64,000 nucleotides of DNA from Actinobacteria bacterium Ga0077560 (GTDB lineage Bacteria; Actinomycetota; Thermoleophilia; Miltoncostaeales; Miltoncostaeaceae), in NCBI GenBank assembly GCA_001464275.1, contig LNFL01000170.1, positions 1-64,000 on the forward strand. Reading direction: 5' to 3'. Position 1 is the first letter of the stretch. The number at the start of each line of letters is the position of its first letter. Below, one piece after another: positions 53,918 to 63,317 of this stretch. The notes under the pieces were generated by a model. The model was not told where the DNA came from, ran no database searches, and saw nothing but the letters and a program-made list of their open reading frames with translations. The translations under genes and the position numbers were made by a program.

Positions 53918-54307
53918 GCGAAGGTTTGGGAACTTTGCTTCCCGTTTCGCCTTCGGCATCCGGGGGCTCGAAATGAGCCGCACGGTCCCCGCCGGACCGG
54001 GCCGGCGGAGAGAGGTGACACGCGCCCGCCGATCTCCTTGCGACCGCTCCAGCCGGGTCGCGACGGTCCGCACCCCCGCGGCGGAACCGTCGCGCCGGCC
54101 GGTGATCGCCTCTCCGTAGGAGGGCGACGCGGCGGGCGCGCGTCGGAATCGACACTACATGACGAATATGCGTCGTCGACCCCCAAAGGACCAGCGTTTG
54201 GCCCGCAAACCGGGTCCTCCGGGTCGTTTCGCATGAGGGGTTTCCCTCGCTCGGGATGTGGGATCGTTTTCACGAGGGCGTGAGGCGCGCGGCTCACCCC
54301 GCGCCCC

Positions 54308-55039
54308 GTGCGGGCCGATCCACGGAGGGTGAGGAGTTGGTCCGGCACGGTTGCCGCATGCGCCTTGCTGCTCGGGTGGGTGCCCGTGGCGGCCGCCTCG
54401 CCGATCCCGCCGGTCCCGCGGCATGCCGCCCTCACCGCGCTGGTGGTGTGGCCCACGGTCGCGCGCGCCGCCCCGCACCGCGACGCACGCCCGCTCATGC
54501 GCCTCACGGGCGCCACCGCGTACTCCCGGCGGCCGCAGGCGATGCTCGTCACCGGCGTCCGCCGCACCACGCGAGCCACCTGGGTGCGCGTGCAGTTGCC
54601 GATCCGCCCCAACGGCACGGCGGGATGGGTGCGGCGCGGCACCGTGCGCCTCCAGGTGACCCGGGTGCGGGTGGTCGTGCGGCTGGCCTCGCGGCGTCTG
54701 GAGATCTGGCGCGGGCCGCGCCGCCTGGTGAGCTGGCCGGTGGGCATCGGCCGCGCCGGGACGCCGACGCCGGTGGGCCGCTTCGCCGTGCAGGACGCCC
54801 TCCCGACCCTGCCCGGCTGGCGGCGGGTCTACGGTGGTTGGACGATCCCGCTGACCGCGCACTCCCCCACGCTTCGGTCGTTCATGGGCGGCGACGGCCT
54901 GGTGGCGCTGCACGGCGGGCGCCCCTGGCGGCTGGGCGTGCCATCCAGCAACGGCTGCGTGATCCTGTCGGAGGCGCACCTGGCGGTGGTGGCGCGGCTG
55001 GTGCGGCCCGGGACGCCGGTGGTCATCACACCGCGCTGA
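54308..55039 (+). CDS. L,D-transpeptidase (YkuD family)
   Basis: RRLEIWRGPRRLVSWPVGIGRAGTPTPVGRFAV...LVALHGGRPWRLGVPSSNGCVILSEAHLAVVARLV. Confidence 0.88.
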   Translation: MRADPRRVRSWSGTVAACALLLGWVPVAAASPIPPVPRHAALTALVVWPTVARAAPHRDARPLMRLTGATAYSRRPQAMLVTGVRRTTRATWVRVQLPIRPNGTAGWVRRGTVRLQVTRVRVVVRLASRRLEIWRGPRRLVSWPVGIGRAGTPTPVGRFAVQDALPTLPGWRRVYGGWTIPLTAHSPTLRSFMGGDGLVALHGGRPWRLGVPSSNGCVILSEAHLAVVARLVRPGTPVVITPR

Positions 55040-55086
55040 CCGGTCCCCGTGCCGGGTCCGGACCGCCCCGGCTACGATCCGCGTGG

Positions 55087-55749
55087 ATGGTGTCCCTCGA
55101 CCAACCGCTGCCCACCGGCGGGGCGGTGCGCCACACCGGCCCCCGCGACGGGGACGTGGTGGTGGCCCTCAACGGCGGCCGGGCGCGACCCGTGCCCGGT
55201 GACTGGAGCCCGTCCATCGAATGGCTGGTGCGGCGCCTCTCGGCGCGCCTGCCCGAGGTGGGCTTCACCGAGGTGCGCTACCGGGTGAAGTCCTGGCGGC
55301 GCCTGGACGACTGCATCGAGGACGGCCTGGCCGCGGTGGACGCGGCCCTCGAGGCGGGCGCGCGACGGGTCGCGATGCTCGGATTCTCGATGGGCGGGGC
55401 CGTGAGCCTGGCCTGCGCGGGGCAACGCCCGGTGCGGGACGTGGTGGCCCTCGCGCCCTGGATCCCCCGGGAGCTGGACCTCGCGGCGCTGCGCGGCAGC
55501 CGCGTGACCGTGCTGCACGGGTCGCTCGACGCGGCCTTCCCCGGCGTGCCCGCGCTGCGCCCCGGGCATTCCCTGGAGGGCGTCCAGCGCATGCGGGCGC
55601 TGGGCGTGGAGGCCACCCACACCGTCATCACCGGCGGTGTGCACGGCGTGGCGCTGCGGCCCCTCGGGATCCTCGCCCCACTGCCGCGGGCCGGCGAGTG
55701 GCTGCGCCTGGCCCATGCCGGGCTGGCGCGCTTCGCCGACGGCGGCTAG
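55087..55749 (+). CDS. Alpha/beta-hydrolase family protein
   Basis: GARRVAMLGFSMGGAVSLACAGQRPVRDVVALAPWIP. Confidence 0.78.
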   Translation: MVSLDQPLPTGGAVRHTGPRDGDVVVALNGGRARPVPGDWSPSIEWLVRRLSARLPEVGFTEVRYRVKSWRRLDDCIEDGLAAVDAALEAGARRVAMLGFSMGGAVSLACAGQRPVRDVVALAPWIPRELDLAALRGSRVTVLHGSLDAAFPGVPALRPGHSLEGVQRMRALGVEATHTVITGGVHGVALRPLGILAPLPRAGEWLRLAHAGLARFADGG

Positions 55750-56696
55750 GCCGGGTCGATCTCCCGGCGCGCGAGCCGCTCGGGCGTCGGCAGCTTGACG
55801 CGCCAGATGAGGCCCAGCTTCTCCATGCCGCGGATGACCATCCAGCTCACGTCGATCTGGAAGCGGCCGAGGCCGTGGCGGGCCGAGCCGGGGAACGCGT
55901 GGTGGTTGTTGTGCCATCCCTCGCCGAACACCAGCATCGCCACCAGCCACTGGTTGCGGCTCTTGTCGGACGTCTCGTAGGTGCGCCGCCCGAACGTGTG
56001 GCAGATCGAGTTGACGCTCCACGTGGCGTGGTCGAACACGAAGATGCGCACCAGGCCGGCCCACACCATCGCCTGCACGCCGCGGTCGACCTCACCGGTC
56101 ACCGCGAAGGCCACGCCGAACGGAATCGCCAGGCCAAGCGCGACCCACACCAGGTAGAGCCGGTCGATCCAGCGGATCAGGGGCTCGTTGAAGAGGTCCT
56201 TGCCGTAGGTGTCCCCGCGCTCCATGCCCTTCGTGGTGAAGAGCCACCCCATGTGGGCGTGGAACAGGCCGCCGATGGCGCCCCGCCAGCCCTCGCCGTG
56301 CCCATGGGGCGAGTGCGGGTCGCCCGGCTTGTCGGACATCGCGTGGTGCTTGCGGTGGTCCGTGACCCACTGGGTGAGCGGGCCCTGGGTGGCCATGCAG
56401 CCGGCGATGCCCCAGAACGCGCGCACCACCTTGCCGCTCTGGAACCCGCGGTGGGAGAAGAGCCGGTGGAAGCCCACCGTGATCCCCAGTCCGCACCAGA
56501 CGTACATGATCGCGAACAGCACGAGGTCGAGCCACGAGAGGGCGACGCCCCAGAGGATCCCCGCGGCGGACAGCACGCCGAAGAAGGGAACCACGACCGC
56601 GATGAGGGTGATGATCCTGCTGGGCAGCGACGTGTGTTGCCGCACGGTGGCGACGGGCACGCGCGGGCCCGGGGGAACGGCCGCGTTTGAGCTCAC
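55746..56696 (-). CDS. Fatty acid (acyl-CoA type) desaturase
   Basis: GITVGFHRLFSHRGFQ; WVTDHRKHHAMSDKPGDPHSP; FGEGWHNNHHAFPGSARHG histidine boxes. Confidence 0.92.
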   Translation of the reverse strand: MSSNAAVPPGPRVPVATVRQHTSLPSRIITLIAVVVPFFGVLSAAGILWGVALSWLDLVLFAIMYVWCGLGITVGFHRLFSHRGFQSGKVVRAFWGIAGCMATQGPLTQWVTDHRKHHAMSDKPGDPHSPHGHGEGWRGAIGGLFHAHMGWLFTTKGMERGDTYGKDLFNEPLIRWIDRLYLVWVALGLAIPFGVAFAVTGEVDRGVQAMVWAGLVRIFVFDHATWSVNSICHTFGRRTYETSDKSRNQWLVAMLVFGEGWHNNHHAFPGSARHGLGRFQIDVSWMVIRGMEKLGLIWRVKLPTPERLARREIDPA

Positions 56697-56779
56697 GGCG
56701 CGGAACCATAGCGGGGGACGGAGCAGATGCGATCACCAACGCGTCCTCCGCATGACGGCCGTCACGTGACACCGGGCCG

Positions 56780-56808
56780 TTGTATTTCGAGACAGACTCG
56801 TAATATAA
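56780..56808. promoter_or_regulatory. AT-rich imperfect inverted repeat upstream of EthD-like gene
   Basis: TTGTATTTCGAG-ACAGA-CTCGTAATATAA; adjacent palindrome GTCACGTGAC 56761-56770. Confidence 0.5.
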
Positions 56809-56850
56809 CCTCCTCGCGATGAGCCACCCGCTGCCCCGAGGAGCCCCGAA

Positions 56851-57165
56851 ATGCCCACCAAGATCACGTTCTTGTTCGGCAACCCCACCGACCCCGCCGC
56901 GTTCGAGGACGCCTTCGCCGAGGGCTACCTGGGCCTCGTCCGGGCGCTGCCCGGGGTGGAGCGGGTCGAGGCCGCCAGGGTGTGGCCGAGGGAGGACGGC
57001 AGCCCCACACCCGCGCACCGGGTCGTCGACGCCCACTTCGCCGACTACGCGGCCGCCTGTGCCGCGGTGACCACCGAGGCGGCCGCCGCGCTCTTCCCGG
57101 CCACCTTCCAGCTCGGCACGGGCGGGGTCACCATCCTGTTCAGCGACATCGAGGTCGCCGCCTGA
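56851..57165 (+). CDS. EthD-like dimeric alpha-beta barrel protein
   Basis: MPTKITFLFGNPTDPAAFEDAFAEGYLGLVRALPGVERVEAARVWPREDGSPTPAHRVVDAHFADYAAACAAV. Confidence 0.72.
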   Translation: MPTKITFLFGNPTDPAAFEDAFAEGYLGLVRALPGVERVEAARVWPREDGSPTPAHRVVDAHFADYAAACAAVTTEAAAALFPATFQLGTGGVTILFSDIEVAA

Positions 57166-57235
57166 CCGCCGCCGCACGCCCCGTCCGGGTCCGGATCCCG
57201 CCCCCGGGGGGCGCCGTCTGTGCGAGCCTGGGCGG

Positions 57236-58477
57236 GTGCGCATCGCGGTCATCGGAACGGGCATCGCCGGCCTGGGGGCGGCCCACGCCCTGAAGCGGGT
57301 CCACGACGTGGTGCTGTTCGAGAAGGACGGCCGCCCGGGCGGGCATTCCGACACGCACGAGGTGACCGGCGCGGACGGGGTGACCCGGGTGATCGACACC
57401 GGGTTCATCGTCCACAACCCGGCGAACTATCCGCTGCTCACCCGCCTGTTCGGCGAGCTGGGGGTCGCGACGCGCCCCTCGGAGATGAGCTTCTCGGTCA
57501 CCTGCGAGCGGTGCGGGCTCAGCTACGCCGGCCGTTCGCCGTGGGAGCAGCGCGGTCACCTGCGCAGCCCGAGGATGGTGCGGCTGCTCACCGAGGTGAC
57601 CCGCTTCCTGATGACCGCCGGGCGGTGGCTCGACGGACGGCACCGCACCCGCACGCTGGAGCAGATGGCCTGGGACGAGGGGTTCTCGCGGGACTTCCGC
57701 GACCACTTCCTGCTGCCGTTCACCGGCGCGATCTGGTCGATGCCGGCGGGCGCGTCGCGGGAGTTCCCCGCCGACACGGCCCTGCGCTTCTTCGCCAACC
57801 ACAGCCTGCTGGGGATGCGGCGGCACACCTGGCGGACCGTCGAGGGCGGCAGCCGCGAATACGTGCGGCGCCTGGTGGCGCCCCTCGGCGACCGCCTCAA
57901 CCTGTCCACCGGCGTCGCGCAGGTGCGCCGTGAGCCCGGGCGCGTGGTGGTGGCCACCGATGACGGCGCCGAGCACGCGGTGGACGCGGTGGTGGTGGCG
58001 ACCCACTCCGACCAGGCGCTCCGGATGCTCGCCGATCCCACCCCCGACGAGCGCCGGGTGCTGGGGGCGATCGCCTACCGGCCGAACGTGGCGGTGCTGC
58101 ACACCGACGAGCGCATGCTGCCGCCGCCGGGCGCGGTGCGGGCGTCGTGGAACCACCTCATCTCCGACTGCCGTGACGAGTCGGAGGCCCCGGGCGTGAC
58201 GTACCTCATGAACCGGCTCATGCGGTTCGACGCGCCGCAGGCATGGTGCGTGACGCTGAACCGGGAGAACCGGATCGACCCCTCGCACGTATATGACCGT
58301 ATGGAGTACGCGCACCCCCAGTACGACTTCCCCGCCGTGCGGGCGCAGGCCGACCTGCCCCGGGTGAGCGGCACGGACCGGGTGTGGTTCGCCGGGGCGT
58401 ACCACCGGCACGGCTTCCACGAGGACGGGCTGCGGGCCGGGCTGGCCGCGGCCGCCGGGCTGGGGGCGCCCTGGTGA
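57236..58477 (+). CDS. FAD-dependent amine-oxidase-like oxidoreductase
   Basis: MRIAVIGTGIAGLGAAHALKRVHDVVLFEKDGRPGGHSDTHEV; WFAGAYHRHGFHEDGLRAGLAAA. Confidence 0.88.
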   Translation: MRIAVIGTGIAGLGAAHALKRVHDVVLFEKDGRPGGHSDTHEVTGADGVTRVIDTGFIVHNPANYPLLTRLFGELGVATRPSEMSFSVTCERCGLSYAGRSPWEQRGHLRSPRMVRLLTEVTRFLMTAGRWLDGRHRTRTLEQMAWDEGFSRDFRDHFLLPFTGAIWSMPAGASREFPADTALRFFANHSLLGMRRHTWRTVEGGSREYVRRLVAPLGDRLNLSTGVAQVRREPGRVVVATDDGAEHAVDAVVVATHSDQALRMLADPTPDERRVLGAIAYRPNVAVLHTDERMLPPPGAVRASWNHLISDCRDESEAPGVTYLMNRLMRFDAPQAWCVTLNRENRIDPSHVYDRMEYAHPQYDFPAVRAQADLPRVSGTDRVWFAGAYHRHGFHEDGLRAGLAAAAGLGAPW

Positions 58478-60573
58478 CCACGGCGGCCGCGACGCGGTCG
58501 GCGATGTACACCGGCACGGTCATGCACTGCCGCCCCGAGGGCCCGCGCAACAGGTTCCGGTACCCGGTGTGCATGTACGCGGTGGACCTGGACGAGCTGC
58601 CCCGGCTCGGCGCCCGGATGCGGCTGTTCGGCGAGCGGGCACCCGCACCGCTCACGCTGCGGGCCGCCGACCACGTGGGCGATCCGGAGCGGCCCATCCG
58701 CGAGAACATCGAGGAGGCGCTGCGCGCCCACGGTGTCACCACCCCGATCGGGCGGATGGTGCTGGTGACCAACCTGCGCGTGCTGGGCTACGTCTTCAAC
58801 CCCATCAGCTGCGTGTGGTGCTGGGACGACCGCGGGGAGCTGGCCGCCCTGGTGGCCGAGGTCTCCAACACCTTCGGGGAGCGCCACCTCTACGTGCTCC
58901 CGGCCGGGGAGGCCGTGCCGCGCGGGCGCTACCTGTCGTGGGAGCGCGAGAAGGCCATGCACGTCTCGCCGTTCTTCGGGATGGAGCACCGGTACCGGTT
59001 CGTGGCCGCCCCGCCCGGCGAGCGGCTGTTCCTGGAGGTGTCGGTGTGGCACGACGGGACCCGCGTGCTGCAGGCGACCCTGGAGGGGCGTCGCCGCCCG
59101 TTCACCGATCGTGCCCTCGTGTGGGCGCAGTTGCGCTATCCGCTCATGCCCGTCCGGGTGATCACGCTCATCCACCTGCAGGCGCTGCGCCTGCACCGGC
59201 TGGGCGCACGTTTCCACCGCAAGCCGCGCTTCCGCGCCGGGGAGGGATCCATGTCCGTGTCCGCCTCGAACGGGTCCGCGCCGGCCTCCGCCAACGGCGC
59301 GGCGCCGACGGTCCCCGCCCGCCAGGGCCTCCGGCCGCCGCCGCCGGCGGGGCGTTCGCCGTTCACCCCGTTCATCCGCCGCCTGGGGATGCGCATGGTC
59401 CTCACACGACCCACGATCGGGTCGCTCACCACGCGCCTGCCGGACGGCACCGTCCACCGCGCCGACTCCGGGCATCCGGGCCCCTCGCCCACCCTCACCA
59501 TCCACTCCCGCGACCTGTGGCGCCGCTTCGCGCGCCGCGGGATGACCGGGGTGGGTGAGTCGTACGTGGCCGGCGACTGGGACGCCGACGACCTGCCGGC
59601 CGCGATGGAGCTCCTGCTGCGGCGCTCCGAGGCGTCCCGCACGCTGCCCGCGGGCCGGGTCGCCACCGCGGTGCGCGACCTGCGGCCAAGGCTGCCCGAG
59701 CGGGTGTCGATGCACCTGGCGGGGCGCCACATCCAGTACCACTACGACCTGGGGAACGACCTCTACCGGCTGTTCCTGGACGACACCATGACCTACTCGT
59801 GCGCGGTGTTCACCGAGCCGGGGCAGTCACTGGAGGACGCCCAGCGGGTCAAGCACCGCATGATCTGCGACAAGCTGCACCTGCGGCCCGGCGACCGGAT
59901 CCTGGAGATCGGCTGCGGCTGGGGCGCCTTCGCGCTGGTCGCCGCCGGCGAGTACGGCGCGCACGTCACCGGGGTGACGCTCTCGCGCGAGCAGCACGCC
60001 CTGGCCACGCGCCGGGCCGAGGCGGCCGGGCTGGCCGACCGCATCGACATCCGCCTGCAGGACTACCGCACGCTGGATGGCCGTTTCGACGGCATCGCCT
60101 CCACCGAGATGATCGAGGCGATCGGCCACCGGGAGCTGCCGACGTTCTTCCGCACGTGCGACCGGCTCCTGACCGACGACGGGCTGGCCTGCATCCAGGC
60201 CATCGCGGTGCCCGACCGGCGCTACGACCGCTACCGGCGCTCGCGGGACTGGATCACCGAGTACATCTTCCCGGGCGCCACCGTGCCGTCGATGCGGGCC
60301 ATGGTGGAGGCCATGACCGACGCGTCGGAGCTGATGGTGCACCACGTGGAGGACATCGGCATCCACTACGCCGAGACCCTGCGCCGGTGGCGGGTGCGCT
60401 TCGAGGAGCGGCGCCCCGAGGTGCTGGGTCTGGGCTTCGACGAGCAGTTCATCCGGGCGTGGCGCTTCTACCTGGCCGGATGCGAGGCGGCCTTCCGGGC
60501 ACGGTCGATCCACGACTACCAGCTGGTGCTCACACGGCCGTTCAACGGCCGGCTGCCGGGCGAGGTGTCCTGA
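58474..60573 (+). CDS. DUF1365 domain fused in frame to cyclopropane-fatty-acyl-phospholipid synthase-like methyltransferase
   Basis: MYTGTVMHCRPEGPRNRFRYPVCMYAVDLDELP...RVLGYVFNPISC; then HYDLGNDLYRLFLDDTMTYSCAVFTEPGQSLEDAQRVKHRMICDKLHLRPGDRILEIGCGWGAFAL. Confidence 0.88.
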   Translation: MTTAAATRSAMYTGTVMHCRPEGPRNRFRYPVCMYAVDLDELPRLGARMRLFGERAPAPLTLRAADHVGDPERPIRENIEEALRAHGVTTPIGRMVLVTNLRVLGYVFNPISCVWCWDDRGELAALVAEVSNTFGERHLYVLPAGEAVPRGRYLSWEREKAMHVSPFFGMEHRYRFVAAPPGERLFLEVSVWHDGTRVLQATLEGRRRPFTDRALVWAQLRYPLMPVRVITLIHLQALRLHRLGARFHRKPRFRAGEGSMSVSASNGSAPASANGAAPTVPARQGLRPPPPAGRSPFTPFIRRLGMRMVLTRPTIGSLTTRLPDGTVHRADSGHPGPSPTLTIHSRDLWRRFARRGMTGVGESYVAGDWDADDLPAAMELLLRRSEASRTLPAGRVATAVRDLRPRLPERVSMHLAGRHIQYHYDLGNDLYRLFLDDTMTYSCAVFTEPGQSLEDAQRVKHRMICDKLHLRPGDRILEIGCGWGAFALVAAGEYGAHVTGVTLSREQHALATRRAEAAGLADRIDIRLQDYRTLDGRFDGIASTEMIEAIGHRELPTFFRTCDRLLTDDGLACIQAIAVPDRRYDRYRRSRDWITEYIFPGATVPSMRAMVEAMTDASELMVHHVEDIGIHYAETLRRWRVRFEERRPEVLGLGFDEQFIRAWRFYLAGCEAAFRARSIHDYQLVLTRPFNGRLPGEVS

Positions 60574-60653
60574 CGCAGAACTGACCGTGGGTCGAGTCGG
60601 AGAAACGGGAGAACCGTCCTACACTCCGCACCGCCCACGACCGATGAGCCGGT

Positions 60654-63212
60654 GTGACCGCACGTTCGATCCTCGGCGCGTTCAGCGTTGTCCTGATCCT
60701 CGCAGCGACCGTCGTCGCCGCGACCGTGTCCGCGCGCTCGGCCGAGGACCAGGCCGCGCAGGACGACCTCATGCGCATGAGCCAGCTGGTCGGCGGGTTG
60801 CACGCCGAGACCGCCCGGGTGCTGGCGGTGGCCGAGAGCGCCGGCGCGCTCATCGCCGTCGGCGGCGCGGATCGCGACGAGGAGTTCCGGAGCTTCGGGC
60901 AGCGCATCGGCTACGACCCCGGCGTAGGGTACGTCACCTGGATGCCGCGGGTCACGGCCCGGGAACGCGCCGCATTCGAGGCGCGCACGGGCGAAGGGAT
61001 CTGGACGGCCAGCGTGCTCAACCCCGACCCGCTGCCGGCCCCGGCCCGCCCCGTGCACTTCCCGGTGCTGTGGACCGTGGCGCCCGGCGTGGAGTCGACG
61101 GTGGGCTTCGACCCGTACGCGTTCCCGCTGATGTCCGACACCGTCGACCGGGCGATCGCGACCGGGCGGCCCGCGGCCACCCAGCCGATGCCGCTCTCGT
61201 ACACCAACCTCACGCCCATGACCTCGGTGTTCGTGCCGGTGCGGCGGCCGGCGGGTCGCGAGGGGCCGGCGCTGCTGGGGCTCATCGGGGCGAGCATCAT
61301 CACCGAGGAGCTCGACTCGCTGCGGCCGCTGGCGCCCGGCAGCGTGTACGTGGCGGACGACGGCATCCCGCTCGCCGGGACGCCCATCGAGGGGCCCGTC
61401 CTGACCGCAGGGGTGGAGGTGGCGGGTCGCACGTGGAGCGTGACGATGGCCCGGCGCGAGGCCTCCACGCCCGCCCCCTGGTTCATCGGCGCAGCCGGCG
61501 CCCTGCTGGCGTTCTTGGTGGGCGGCCTGTTCGCCCGCAGCCACGTGCGGGAGCAGCGCGCGATGGCCCTGGTGGAGCGGCGACTCGGCGAACGCCTCGA
61601 CGCCGAGTGGCAGCTGCGCTCCGAGCGGGACTACTCCCGGGCGATCGTGGATGCGCTCCAGGACGGCCTGATCGTCCTTGACGCCGACGGCATGGTGATC
61701 CGGGCCAATGCGCACGTCACCGCGATGACGGGCTTCCCGCCCGAGTCGCTGGTGGGCGCCGTGGACCCGCTGCCGTTCGTGCCACGGGACGACGACGGCG
61801 CGGCGAAGGCGTTCGCGGAGCTGCGCACCCGGGAGCGGATGGAGGCCGAGGTGCGGCTGCGTCGCAGGGACGGGGGCGCCGCATGGGTCATCCTCAGCGC
61901 CGCCGCCCTGCACGACGCCGACGGCGTGGTGACCGGCCATCTGGTGGCGTTGAAGGACATCACCGACCGGCGCGCGGCCGAGCAGGAGCTCGCCGCCCTG
62001 GCGTCCGCGGACCCGCTCACCGGCCTGGCGAACCACCGCAGCTTCCATGACACGCTCGACCGGGAGGTCCTCGCCGCCGCCACCACCGGCAGCGAGCTGG
62101 CGGTCGCGGTGCTGGACCTCGACCACTTCAAGCAGATCAACGACGCCATGGGGCACCAGGCCGGCGACGACGCCCTGCGGGAGGTGGCGCGCCGGCTGCG
62201 GTCCTGCATCCGGGGCGGCGACACGCTGGCGCGGGTGGGCGGCGAGGAATTCGCCTGGCTGTTGCCGGGTGCGAGCGCGGAGGCGGCGTTCGCGGCGGTC
62301 GAGCGGGCCCGGCGTGCCGTGAGCGCCATGCCGGTGCGCGGCGTCGGCACCGTCACCATCTCCGCCGGGATCAGCGACACGGGACAGGCGGTGTCGCCCA
62401 GGGAGCTGTACCGCCTCGCCGACGGCGCGCTGTACTGGGCGAAGGCGAACGGCCGGAACCGCACCTTCGTCTACACGCCCGAGGTGGTTGAGGCGACCTC
62501 CGCCGAGGAGTATGCGACGCGCCTTGACCGGCTGCGCGCGATCAGCACCATCCAGGCGCTGGCCCGCGCGGTGGACGCAAAGGACGAGTCGACCCGCCGG
62601 CACTCGGAGCGGGTGGCGGACCTGGCGGCGGCGATCGCGCGGGAGCTGGGCTGGCAGCCCGACGACGCGGACATGCTCCACGGCGCGGGTCTGGTGCATG
62701 ACGTCGGCAAGATCGGCGTCCCCGACGCCATCCTGTTCAAGCCGGGGCGCCTCACGCCGCAGGAGTACGAGCAGGTGAAGCTCCACGCTGCGCTGGGGGC
62801 GCAGATCGTGGCCGGCGCGCTCACCGACCGGCAGGCCCGCTGGGTGCGGGGCCACCACGAGCACTGGGACGGCCGCGGTTATCCGGACGGCCTCGCCGGG
62901 GATGAGATCTCGGTGGGCGCCCGCATCCTGGCGCTGGCTGACGCGTGGGACGTGATGACCGTCGCCCGCCACTACTCGGCGCCGCGGGATCTGGCCGGTG
63001 CCGTCGCCGAGTGCGAGGCCATGTCGGGCACCCAGTTCTGGCCGGACGCGGTGGCCGCGCTGGTGCGGCTCGTGGAGGTCGGCGCGGTGGGCATTCCGAC
63101 CGCGTCCGAGGACGCGGAGGCCCCCTCGGACGCGGCGGCCCGATCGGGCTTTGCAGGGTCGCCGGGTTGGACTATCTTCGGCTCACCACGGAAAGGAGGT
63201 GATCCGGCTTGA
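60654..63212 (+). CDS. CHASE-PAS-GGDEF-HD-GYP protein
   Basis: CHASE-like GYDPGVGYVTWMPRVTARERAAFE; PAS; RVGGEEFAWLLPG; LVHDVGKIGVPDAIL...GHHEHWDGRGYPDGLAGDEI. Confidence 0.9.
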   Translation: MTARSILGAFSVVLILAATVVAATVSARSAEDQAAQDDLMRMSQLVGGLHAETARVLAVAESAGALIAVGGADRDEEFRSFGQRIGYDPGVGYVTWMPRVTARERAAFEARTGEGIWTASVLNPDPLPAPARPVHFPVLWTVAPGVESTVGFDPYAFPLMSDTVDRAIATGRPAATQPMPLSYTNLTPMTSVFVPVRRPAGREGPALLGLIGASIITEELDSLRPLAPGSVYVADDGIPLAGTPIEGPVLTAGVEVAGRTWSVTMARREASTPAPWFIGAAGALLAFLVGGLFARSHVREQRAMALVERRLGERLDAEWQLRSERDYSRAIVDALQDGLIVLDADGMVIRANAHVTAMTGFPPESLVGAVDPLPFVPRDDDGAAKAFAELRTRERMEAEVRLRRRDGGAAWVILSAAALHDADGVVTGHLVALKDITDRRAAEQELAALASADPLTGLANHRSFHDTLDREVLAAATTGSELAVAVLDLDHFKQINDAMGHQAGDDALREVARRLRSCIRGGDTLARVGGEEFAWLLPGASAEAAFAAVERARRAVSAMPVRGVGTVTISAGISDTGQAVSPRELYRLADGALYWAKANGRNRTFVYTPEVVEATSAEEYATRLDRLRAISTIQALARAVDAKDESTRRHSERVADLAAAIARELGWQPDDADMLHGAGLVHDVGKIGVPDAILFKPGRLTPQEYEQVKLHAALGAQIVAGALTDRQARWVRGHHEHWDGRGYPDGLAGDEISVGARILALADAWDVMTVARHYSAPRDLAGAVAECEAMSGTQFWPDAVAALVRLVEVGAVGIPTASEDAEAPSDAAARSGFAGSPGWTIFGSPRKGGDPA

Positions 63213-63241
63213 GTGATCATTGTGGAGGTGGCAGTAGCTAG
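63209..63241 (+). CDS. 10-codon mini-ORF (f)SDHCGGGSS*
   Basis: TTG AGT GAT CAT TGT GGA GGT GGC AGT AGC TAG, positioned behind an extended SD; overlaps upstream TGA. Confidence 0.45.
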   Translation: MSDHCGGGSS

Positions 63242-63317
63242 GGGACGCGTCCCCAGGTGCGCAGCCGCAGCACGGGGTCGGAACCCGTCCCCTTCAGCGA
63301 AACCACTGCTGCCACCG

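Noticed and set aside
54000-54300. ydaO-type c-di-AMP riboswitch upstream of L,D-transpeptidase
   Set aside because: Hairpins and a cell-wall target fit, but conserved core strings of that riboswitch could not be found by eye.
63191-63205. Antisense fragment of a 16S rRNA gene
   Set aside because: Identity with the 16S reverse complement stops after ~15 nt; flanks do not match, so an extended SD is the better explanation.
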